Part shown: piece by piece, positions 1 to 5,323 of the stretch | Layout: every line of letters begins with the position of its first letter | Position numbering within the stretch: the first letter of the stretch is position 1 | From: Nitrospinae bacterium CG22_combo_CG10-13_8_21_14_all_47_10 | GTDB lineage: Bacteria > Nitrospinota > Nitrospinia > Nitrospinales > VA-1 | Assembly: GCA_002786505.1 (NCBI GenBank) | Contig: PCTK01000236.1 | Coordinates: 1 to 5,987 of the forward strand | Length of the DNA stretch: 5,987 nt | Direction: 5' to 3' | Translations under genes and position numbers: made by a program | Notes under the pieces: generated by a model | The model's database searches: none | What the model saw: the letters and a program-made list of their open reading frames with translations, nothing else | What the model was told of the DNA's origin: nothing

Positions 1-429
1 TTCCAATACTTTCACATCTTTAAAATTTTTCTGGATCAAATCGAGGGTTGCGGCCAGAGTTCCCCCGGTGGCCAGTACATCATCAATGATGATGATATTT
101 TGTCCCGGCTGGAATGCGTCCTGATGGACCTCGACAGTATCCGTTCCGTATTCGAGGGCGTAGGTTTCCCGAAAAGTTTTGTAAGGCAGTTTGCCGGGCT
201 TCCGAACCATAACGACACCAGTCCCCAGCGCATAGGCCAGGGCTGAGGCAAAAATAAACCCACGCGCTTCCACACCGACTACCACGTCCACCTGCTTGTC
301 TGCGTAACGATCCTTCAAGGAATTTATCATTTTCTGGAATGCGGCAGGGTCGCCTAACAGCGGGGTAATATCTTTAAAGATGATTCCCTCTTTGGGGAAG
401 TTTGGAACATCGCGGATGATTTCTTTCAC
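1..429 (-). CDS. apt: Adenine phosphoribosyltransferase (3'-truncated by window edge)
   Basis: Cytoplasmic purine-salvage enzyme that converts adenine and PRPP to AMP and pyrophosphate. The window holds 143 codons from the start; the family is usually about 170-180 residues, so roughly the last 30 lie beyond the edge. Visible family signatures are the N-terminal VPNFPKEGIIFKDITPLL (residues 8-25), VVVGVEARGFIFASALAYAL (49-68), the flexible-loop region VRKPGKLP...TYALEYGTD (75-97), and the PRPP-binding loop IIIIDDVLATGGT (112-124) with its paired Asp and TGGT. The GTG start is chosen because the in-frame stretch back to a stop at 484-486 has no ATG, GTG or TTG. A GAGG Shine-Dalgarno-like stretch sits 5 nt before it, and the protein then begins VKEIIRDVP as in short bacterial APTs. 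It lies 82 nt downstream of the M23 lipoprotein gene with no convincing terminator between, so cotranscription is possible. Confidence 0.95.
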   Translation of the reverse strand, partial: MKEIIRDVPNFPKEGIIFKDITPLLGDPAAFQKMINSLKDRYADKQVDVVVGVEARGFIFASALAYALGTGVVMVRKPGKLPYKTFRETYALEYGTDTVEVHQDAFQPGQNIIIIDDVLATGGTLAATLDLIQKNFKDVKVLE

Positions 430-511
430 AGAGGCCTCGCCTTTCTTGAAGTTAATGTTTGGTCTGGGTTGTGACTTGGTCTTTTATCAAAGATCGAATG
501 AAAAGAAAACT

Positions 512-1225
512 TTATCTTCTGAGTGGCAGGTACTTTATCGGGTTTTTGGGATGGGTATCGTTTCGCACTTCGAAATGGAGATGGGGCCCGGTGGAACGAC
601 CGGTGCTTCCTATCAGGGAAATTTTTTGTCCCTGCTTGACCCGGCTTCCTTTTTTAACCAAAAGTTTTGAGTTATGCGCGTAAAGGGTAGTCAGGTGGTG
701 CTGGTGTTTGATAATGACCATTTTCCCATATCCGGTAGGTCCCCAACCGCTAAACACAACGTCCCCTTCGGCGGCGGCATGAACCGGGGTCCCCGTGGGA
801 CCGGCGATGTCTATCCCATCATGCTTGTGCCCATTTCGCATTCCGAATCCGGAAGTCAAAGTTCCTTTTGCCGGCCAGATGAGAAAACCCTGGCGGGGTT
901 TAACCGTCGGCGGCGATTTTCCTTTTGCGGAGGGAACATCGGCTTTGAGGGTGCCTGGTATTTTCAAGACCCTGCGGGCTCCCGGTATCCATAATCGAAT
1001 TCCCACTGGGAGTTTTTCGGGATCCCTGATGTGGTTGGCTCGCAGGAGGACTTCCAGATCAAGATCATAGGTTGTGGCAATGCGGTACAGCGTCTGGCCT
1101 TTTTGTACGGTGTGGTACACCCCTTCCTCTTTGTCGGGCCAGGGATCGAATTGAAAACTCTGGCATCCTGTGAAGAATAAAAGGATAACGAAAGAAGCTG
1201 ATTTAAAATAACGGTGGCAGGGCAT
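512..1225 (-). CDS. LysM and M23-family peptidoglycan endopeptidase, predicted lipoprotein (NlpD/YgeR-like architecture)
   Basis: A 237-residue predicted lipoprotein. The N-terminus has a basic stretch, a hydrophobic segment (about 11-19) and a lipobox ending FFTGC with Cys21 as the lipidation site. Gln follows the Cys, which in enterics would favour the outer membrane. A LysM domain covers about residues 37-80 (YHTVQKGQTLYRIA...LPVGIRLWIP) and should bind glycan strands. After a basic linker, an M23/LytM domain covers about 112-232. All expected active-site residues appear present: His135 and Asp139 (HDGID), His184 (LYAH), and His215/His217 (PHLHFE). By LytM comparison, 135, 139 and 217 would bind zinc while 184 and 215 are catalytic. 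This argues for a real endopeptidase, unlike E. coli NlpD, whose site is degenerate and which only activates an amidase. No strong Shine-Dalgarno precedes the ATG, but the signal peptide starting there supports it. The in-cell substrate is inferred. Confidence 0.92.
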   Translation of the reverse strand: MPCHRYFKSASFVILLFFTGCQSFQFDPWPDKEEGVYHTVQKGQTLYRIATTYDLDLEVLLRANHIRDPEKLPVGIRLWIPGARRVLKIPGTLKADVPSAKGKSPPTVKPRQGFLIWPAKGTLTSGFGMRNGHKHDGIDIAGPTGTPVHAAAEGDVVFSGWGPTGYGKMVIIKHQHHLTTLYAHNSKLLVKKGSRVKQGQKISLIGSTGRSTGPHLHFEVRNDTHPKNPIKYLPLRR

Positions 1226-1261
1226 TTTGTAGAGGCTTGAATATGCTATAACTTATTGAAA

Positions 1262-1291
1262 ATTGTAGCATTTTTTCAAATTCGTTTACAA
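1262..1291 (-). promoter_or_regulatory. Sigma70-like promoter for the LysM-M23 gene
   Basis: Read on the minus strand there is TTGTAA (1291-1286), an 18-nt spacer, then TACAAT (1267-1262) preceded by TGC, which makes an extended -10. Transcription would start near 1255, about 30 nt before the ATG at 1225. The call rests on motif match and position only. Confidence 0.5.
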
Positions 1292-1313
1292 GTTTCCAGG
1301 CATCCTGTATAAA
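1285..1313 (+). promoter_or_regulatory. Sigma70-like promoter for the FG-GAP lipoprotein gene
   Basis: TTTACA (1285-1290), a 17-nt spacer and TATAAA (1308-1313): five of six matches at each box with ideal spacing. The predicted transcript starts near 1320, leaving a leader of about 30 nt before the ATG at 1352. Its -35 box overlaps that of the divergent promoter. Confidence 0.6.
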
Positions 1314-1351
1314 CAAAAAATCGTTTTAATTCAGAATCGGCAAAAATCACG

Positions 1352-2503
1352 ATGGCAAAATTGTTGCGGTTAAAAATAAAAATTCTGGTTTTCATATTAT
1401 TAGGGGTGCTTCTGATTTCCGGATGTGGGCAAAGCCAGCCTTCGCCTGACTTGTTTGCCCTGCCTGTATCCTATATGGTCGGGAAAAAACCGGAAGTGGT
1501 GTTGGCCCACGATATGAACAACGATGAATTCCCCGATCTGTTAGTGGTCAACTCAGCAGGCAATTCCCTGAATTATCTGGAAGGCATCGGGGACGGCACC
1601 TTCAAAAATCCGCAGACCATTGAAACCGGGCGCGAACCTTTTGCTCTGGATGTGGCCGACTTTAATGGTGATCGCATTCCTGATATCGCCTTGTGCAATT
1701 ATGGCGATGGAAATGTTTCCATTATTCTAGGCCAGAAAGACGGGTTGTTCAAACTTAAGACCGATGTGAAGGTGGGGCGGCTTCCCATCGCCGTTAAAGC
1801 GGGTGATTTTAATAACGATGAAAAAATCGACCTGGCCGTGACTCTGCGGTTCAATCAAATGATAATTCTTCTGGGGGTGGGAGACGGCACGTTTAAAGTC
1901 GCCGAAGCCTATCAGGCGGGACCCACCCCTGCATACATCACCATTGATGATTACAACAGCGATGGCAATCAGGATATCGCTATGGCCCTCAATGAGGACA
2001 AGGTGCGGCATATTAAATTGTTTTTAGGCAATGGGGATGGCACGTTCAAGCCTCCTGAAAAAATTGCTGGCGGCAACCAGTCTTCGTTCATCATTCACCA
2101 CGATATGAATCTGGATGGTAAGACAGACCTGATCGCATCAAGCCCGATGCGGGACAGCCTCAGTATTTATTTGGGAGACGGTAAAGGCAACTTCTCAAAA
2201 CTGGAAGATTTTGCCGGAGAAAAAGGGCCACATAATATTGTGGTGGGCGACTTCAACGGCGACAAATTTCCCGATATTGTCGTGTGCAACCGCCGGGAAG
2301 GGAGCATATCCGTGATTCAAGGGAGGGGAGACGGAACTTTTATTTACCCGCACTTTAATTATGTCGTGGGTTCCCAGCCCCGTTCCATCACCGGCGCGGA
2401 CTTCAACCGAGATGGCATGATGGATATCGCCGTTGTGCTCTACCAAAAACAAATCCTCGAAGTTTTTTTGAGTAAAAGCCACATCCCGATGAACGATGCC
2501 TGA
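1352..2503 (+). CDS. FG-GAP/VCBS repeat lipoprotein, predicted seven-bladed beta-propeller
   Basis: A 383-residue predicted lipoprotein. A basic N-terminus (MAKLLRLKIK) and hydrophobic stretch (11-22) lead to the lipobox LISGC with Cys25; Gly at the next position does not signal inner-membrane retention. The rest is seven repeats of 48-51 residues. Each has a calcium loop of the form DxNxDxxxD, starting at Asp54, 103, 152, 200, 251, 300 and 350, and all seven keep every Asp/Asn position. Between them lie GDGTF-type turns (80-84, 178-182, 228-232, 326-330) with variants KDGLF and GKGNF. Seven such blades are the integrin-alpha-type propeller number, so the protein is probably one closed propeller tethered to the outer membrane. 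Proteins of this kind are often surface or adhesion/binding modules; no enzyme motif is visible and the ligand is unknown. The ATG is chosen because it places a complete signal peptide directly after it; the upstream Shine-Dalgarno is weak. It has its own promoter and no same-strand neighbour. Confidence 0.88.
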   Translation: MAKLLRLKIKILVFILLGVLLISGCGQSQPSPDLFALPVSYMVGKKPEVVLAHDMNNDEFPDLLVVNSAGNSLNYLEGIGDGTFKNPQTIETGREPFALDVADFNGDRIPDIALCNYGDGNVSIILGQKDGLFKLKTDVKVGRLPIAVKAGDFNNDEKIDLAVTLRFNQMIILLGVGDGTFKVAEAYQAGPTPAYITIDDYNSDGNQDIAMALNEDKVRHIKLFLGNGDGTFKPPEKIAGGNQSSFIIHHDMNLDGKTDLIASSPMRDSLSIYLGDGKGNFSKLEDFAGEKGPHNIVVGDFNGDKFPDIVVCNRREGSISVIQGRGDGTFIYPHFNYVVGSQPRSITGADFNRDGMMDIAVVLYQKQILEVFLSKSHIPMNDA

Positions 2504-2557
2504 CAATATTTTATCTTTCTTTCCCTTCGTTCTGTGCATTACCAAGATTTGATTCCC

Positions 2558-2743
2558 TCATAGTTCTGTGTCCTGAATGGGCTCGTCGCCTTCAATGACA
2601 TATTTCCCATCCAGCCACTTTCCAAGATCAATGGTCCGGCACCGGTCGGAACAAAAGGGTGAAAACGGATTCCGGGTTCTATCCTTTTCCGAAGGTTTCT
2701 TGCAGATGGGGCATTTGAGTATTTTTTTTGGGGATTCTTCCAT
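2558..2743 (-). CDS. yacG: YacG-family zinc-finger protein (DNA gyrase inhibitor family)
   Basis: A small cytoplasmic protein of about 61 residues from the ATG start. Two zinc-binding pairs are present, CPIC and FCSDRC (Cys11, Cys14, Cys31 and Cys35 counting from this ATG). The second pair is followed by the family hallmark RTIDLGKWLDGKYVI. E. coli YacG binds zinc and has been reported to inhibit DNA gyrase by binding GyrB; whether that holds here is inferred from family. The acidic tail (EGDEPIQDTEL) also fits the family. An in-frame TTG five codons upstream (2756-2758) would give 66 residues, but ATG at 2743 is preferred because the conserved Cys motif normally lies within the first 20 residues and no ribosome-binding site precedes the TTG. 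The gene converges with the FG-GAP gene across 54 nt, in which I see no clear terminator hairpin. Confidence 0.93.
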   Translation of the reverse strand: MEESPKKILKCPICKKPSEKDRTRNPFSPFCSDRCRTIDLGKWLDGKYVIEGDEPIQDTEL

Positions 2744-2772
2744 GGTTTTCAGTCTCAATTTTTTGCGTTTTT

Positions 2773-2781
2773 AATCTAACA
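2773..2781 (-). promoter_or_regulatory. Possible extended -10 element for yacG
   Basis: On the minus strand the bases read TGTTAGATT, an extended -10 (TGn plus TAGATT) without a recognisable -35. Transcription would start near 2766, about 22 nt before the ATG. The sequence is AT-rich, so a chance match is quite possible. Confidence 0.25.
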
Positions 2782-2825
2782 CAAAGGAAATTTTTGCACT
2801 CCTCCCTCCCCTTTGCGAATTTTTG

Positions 2826-2854
2826 TTTACATTTTACACAACTATTTGTATATT
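2826..2854 (+). promoter_or_regulatory. Sigma70-like promoter, likely for gspAB
   Basis: TTTACA (2826-2831), 17-nt spacer, TATATT (2849-2854), with a start expected near 2861. It is the best plus-strand promoter I see upstream of gspA and would give an unusually long leader of about 350 nt containing both palindromic elements. A second promoter nearer to gspA cannot be excluded. Confidence 0.45.
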
Positions 2855-2867
2855 AAGGCGTTATATG

Positions 2868-2890
2868 GATCGATTCGGACCGGAGCGATC
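2868..2890. repeat. Imperfect 23-bp dyad just downstream of the predicted start site
   Basis: GATCG and CGATC form the outer arms and CGG and CCG the inner arms, symmetric around A2879. The position, starting about 7 nt after the predicted transcription start, suits an operator or a short 5' RNA hairpin. The intervening three bases on each side mostly do not pair. The T-run that follows is 14 nt beyond the stem, so I do not call a terminator. Confidence 0.35.
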
Positions 2891-2912
2891 TTGTGCTTTA
2901 GAGTGTTTTTTT

Positions 2913-3004
2913 TAACCTATTGTTTTTATTGTGATTAGTTATTTTAGAAAAATTTTTCCCAAATTTTTGGGCGGAAAAATTAAAGGTTAAAAATCAATAG
3001 GTTA
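2913..3004. repeat. Nested inverted repeat, 92 bp
   Basis: A perfect 10-bp inverted repeat, TAACCTATTG (2913-2922) and CAATAGGTTA (2995-3004), brackets a second palindrome. The inner one pairs AATTTTTCCCAAA (2951-2963) with TTTGGGCGGAAAAATT (2966-2981) across a two-base loop with a 3-nt bulge. An additional AGGTTA lies at 2984-2989, repeating the outer arm in direct orientation. The two structures are close to concentric. It could be a small mobile-element remnant, a protein-binding array or an RNA structure in the leader; the sequence alone does not decide. Confidence 0.5.
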
Positions 3005-3020
3005 TAAAATCCCCCATTAA

Positions 3021-3157
3021 AAGGGAGACCTTTGCATAAGTCGGAAAAGCTGGGAAGCGAGATGCTTCGACAGGCTCAGCATGACGAGAAAGAGCCATTT
3101 TGTCATTCTGAGGAACAACGTGACGAAGAATCTCGGGGTTGTGCAAAGGTCTCCCTT
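3021..3157. mobile_element. MITE-like palindromic repeat element with 16-bp terminal inverted repeats
   Basis: The ends are a perfect 16-bp inverted repeat: AAGGGAGACCTTTGCA (3021-3036) and its complement (3142-3157). Inside is an imperfect palindrome: GAGATGCTTCG (3059-3069) pairs with CGAAGAATCTC (3124-3134), and CTCAGCATGAC (3075-3085) with GTCATTCTGAG (3102-3112), each with a single mismatch. TTAAA occurs at 3017-3021 and 3156-3160 and could be a target duplication, though it overlaps the repeat ends by one or two bases. The core words (GTCATTCTGAG, GAAGAATCTC, CTTCGACAGGCTCAG) are of a kind I recall as dispersed palindromic repeats in many environmental bacterial genomes. It carries no transposase, so any movement would need one in trans. 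If transcribed it forms a long hairpin in the gspA leader. Confidence 0.7.
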
Positions 3158-3207
3158 AAAGGGCGGCAGATTGAAACTGGTTATCAACCCGATGGGATGA
3201 AACATTT

Positions 3208-5292
3208 ATGATTACAGAAGTTCAAGATTATTACCAGTTACTCGGAGTTCAGTCTGGCGCGACCCAGAAGGAAATTGATCAGGCTTATCAAAAATTGATA
3301 AGCAAGTTTGATTCTTCAGGAGAAAAAGCGTCTTCCGCAGACGAGCCCACGCTCAAGGAACGGATAGAGGTCGCGCAAGAGGCTTATGACACGCTTTCGC
3401 ATAAACAGAAGCGCGAAGCTTATGACGCAGTCATTGAGGTTAAAAAAGGCCATGTGGCTTCTGACGAAACCAGGAATTCGGGACCACTCAGGTTTCTGGG
3501 AGTAAAAGAAAATGTCCGAAAACCCAGACATCAGAATGTCTATCAGGACTTTTTTGGATTTTCTGAGAAACCTTTTGATCTGACTCCTGATCCCAAATAC
3601 CTGTACCTGAGTCCCAAGCATAAGGAAGTCCTCGCGCATCTGGTTTACGGATTGCAGGAAAATAATGGATTTTTGAAAATTGTTGGAGAGGTGGGAACAG
3701 GCAAAACAATGATCTGCCGCAGTTTTCTCCGGGAGCTTCGCGCCGATTTCAACATTGCTTATATTTTCAACCCCTGTATCAGCGAATTGGAACTGTTGCA
3801 GACGATCAATACGGAGTTGGGGATTCCGGGAAAAAGCAAAAGCCGGAAGAAACTGGTCGATATTCTGAACGGTTTCCTGTTGGAAGAAAGGGCAAAGGGA
3901 CATCGGGTGGTGGTCATCATTGATGAAGCCCAGGACCTTCAGCCCAATGTGCTGGAACAACTGCGCTTGCTCTCCAACCTTGAAACCGATACAGAAAAAC
4001 TGATTCAGATTGTTTTGATTGGTCAGCCCGAACTGGATAAGGTTCTGGCTAAAGAGGGGCTTCGGCAATTGCGCCAGCGCATCACCATCAAATGGGAACT
4101 TTTACCTTTAAACCTGGAAGAGACCCGGGGCTACATCCAGCATCGTCTCAATATTGCGTTGGGTAAAGGCAAGGTGCGTTTTTCCCGGCAGGCGGCCGAA
4201 ACGGTTTTCCGCTACTCCCGGGGTATTCCCCGAATGATCAATGTGGTGGCCGACCGTACCCTGTTGATTGCCTTTACCCAAAGCACCAAGAAAATCACTC
4301 CCAAGATCGTCAAGTTAGCAGTGAGTGATATTGGCGAACTGGTTCCTCTCCAATCCTGGGCGGACAAATTCTGGAAGTTGGTACTGCCCTCAGCGCTGGC
4401 CGCAGGCCTGGCATTTTTCGCCATTAATTTCTTTGCTTTGCCCGATCATAAAAAAAGCGCTCCGGGAGGAAAGGATATCTCCGCGTTGATCCAGGAAAAT
4501 CCAATGGACCTTTCTGCTCCAGGTCAACTTGTGCCACGTGCTCCTGTAGCGCCGGTAATTCAGCCTGCTTCCCCTGTTGTCGAGGTTTTGCCAAAAGCGG
4601 AAATGGTCAATAGTGCTCCGCAAAGGAGAATTCCCAGCAATGGACCGCTGAACATTTTTGATCCGGAAAAACTGGTGACCTATCTTTCCAGTCTGACTTT
4701 GGTGGAAAGCAAGCTGGAAGCGGTGAAATGGATTTTGGAAGCCTGGCACGTGAATCCCGAAGACATGCAGGGTTTGAACGAGGCAGACCTGGAAATGATT
4801 GAAGAAGATTATCAGTTGTCATCGTTTGAAGTGAACGGCACGCTGGAGCGGTTGAAAAGCCTGAACTATCCCGCATTCCTTGAAATAGCCCTGCCCAACG
4901 CCCAGGGAACAAAATATCTGGCATTGGTTTCAATTCAAGGCGATACCGGGATATTTGGTTCGGTGGACAAAATAGAAATGCCGCTTTCGATCATTGATTC
5001 CCTCTGGACTCGCAAAGCTATAATCCTTTGGAGAGACTTTGAAAATTTACCGGAATCTCTCAGAGCCGGTTTCCAGGGCAAGGAAGCGATTTGGCTACAG
5101 AAAAACCTCAGGCTCCTGGGCTATTTCCAGGGAAGGGAAGCCCTGTTGTATGGCCCGAAAACTATCCAGGCGGTGATGAGTCTCCAGCGCAACAACAACA
5201 TTAAAGATGATGGGGTTTTTAATACCGATAGTAAACTGCTTTTGTATAACCTGTTGCAGATCTATTCCACCCCGAAACTGGTTTCCCAATAA
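3208..5292 (+). CDS. gspA: GspA/ExeA-like AAA+ ATPase with N-terminal degenerate J-domain and C-terminal peptidoglycan-binding domain
   Basis: A 694-residue predicted inner-membrane protein. Domains in order: a J-domain-like region (about 6-76, from DYYQLLGVQSGATQKEID to KREAYDAV); a GspA-type AAA+ ATPase (about 112-375) opening YQDFFGFSEKPFDLTPDPKY, with Walker A GEVGTGKT (160-167), Walker B VVVIIDEAQ (234-242) and the IGQPEL segment (271-276); one membrane helix (about 389-410); a Pro/Ala-rich linker; a C39-like-fold region as in other GspA proteins (about 485-612), with no catalytic Cys visible; and a PG_binding_1-type domain (about 625-685, IWLQKNLRLLGYF...DDGVF). In Aeromonas the ExeA ATPase, with ExeB, helps assemble the secretin in the peptidoglycan. 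The J-like region keeps the helix pattern but has FDSS where HPD should be, so DnaK stimulation is unlikely. ATG 3208 starts the J module at once, with only a weak ribosome-binding site. gspB follows after 31 nt. Confidence 0.93.
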   Translation: MITEVQDYYQLLGVQSGATQKEIDQAYQKLISKFDSSGEKASSADEPTLKERIEVAQEAYDTLSHKQKREAYDAVIEVKKGHVASDETRNSGPLRFLGVKENVRKPRHQNVYQDFFGFSEKPFDLTPDPKYLYLSPKHKEVLAHLVYGLQENNGFLKIVGEVGTGKTMICRSFLRELRADFNIAYIFNPCISELELLQTINTELGIPGKSKSRKKLVDILNGFLLEERAKGHRVVVIIDEAQDLQPNVLEQLRLLSNLETDTEKLIQIVLIGQPELDKVLAKEGLRQLRQRITIKWELLPLNLEETRGYIQHRLNIALGKGKVRFSRQAAETVFRYSRGIPRMINVVADRTLLIAFTQSTKKITPKIVKLAVSDIGELVPLQSWADKFWKLVLPSALAAGLAFFAINFFALPDHKKSAPGGKDISALIQENPMDLSAPGQLVPRAPVAPVIQPASPVVEVLPKAEMVNSAPQRRIPSNGPLNIFDPEKLVTYLSSLTLVESKLEAVKWILEAWHVNPEDMQGLNEADLEMIEEDYQLSSFEVNGTLERLKSLNYPAFLEIALPNAQGTKYLALVSIQGDTGIFGSVDKIEMPLSIIDSLWTRKAIILWRDFENLPESLRAGFQGKEAIWLQKNLRLLGYFQGREALLYGPKTIQAVMSLQRNNNIKDDGVFNTDSKLLLYNLLQIYSTPKLVSQ

Positions 5293-5323
5293 ACCTTCTT
5301 CCTCTTATTGAAAGCGCGATACA

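Larger units (their letters stand above)
2744..3207. other. Long AT-rich non-coding gap between yacG and gspA
   Basis: A 464-bp gap between divergently oriented genes. I find no credible coding region; the longest frame (minus, 3017-3205) runs through a palindromic repeat and has no protein-like features. Contents in order: a possible yacG promoter, a pyrimidine-rich tract (2800-2814), a plus-strand promoter (2826-2854), an imperfect dyad (2868-2890), a T8 run (2905-2912), a nested inverted repeat (2913-3004), a MITE-like element (3021-3157), and about 50 nt leading into gspA. No known riboswitch or tRNA was recognised. Confidence 0.8.

Noticed and set aside
380..994. Plus-strand open frames (380-670, 459-683, 674-994)
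   Set aside because: They lie antisense to the apt and M23 genes, whose minus-strand translations match known families; the plus-strand products have no recognisable features.
2504..2557. Bidirectional terminator between the FG-GAP gene and yacG
   Set aside because: No stem-loop with adjacent T-tract could be found in the 54-bp convergent gap.
2756..2758. TTG start for yacG giving 66 residues
   Set aside because: There is no ribosome-binding site before it, and the ATG five codons downstream gives a length and Cys spacing typical of the family.
2786..2809. Minus-strand seven-codon leader ORF (GTG, reading VQKFPLC) after a GGAGG-rich tract upstream of yacG
   Set aside because: It lies upstream of the most plausible yacG start site and has no regulatory codon pattern; the purine tract by itself is weak evidence.
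2868..2912. Rho-independent terminator from the dyad and the T8 run
   Set aside because: The T-run begins about 14 nt after the stem and the stem is interrupted, so the geometry is wrong for intrinsic termination.
3021..3157. CRISPR repeat unit
   Set aside because: There is one copy of an inverted repeat and no series of direct repeats with spacers.
3017..3205. Minus-strand 62-codon frame
   Set aside because: It runs almost entirely through the palindromic repeat element, and its low-complexity product is explained by that.
3316..4068. Minus-strand 250-codon frame opposite gspA
   Set aside because: The plus strand encodes conserved Walker A and B motifs over the same bases, so the antisense frame is a shadow.
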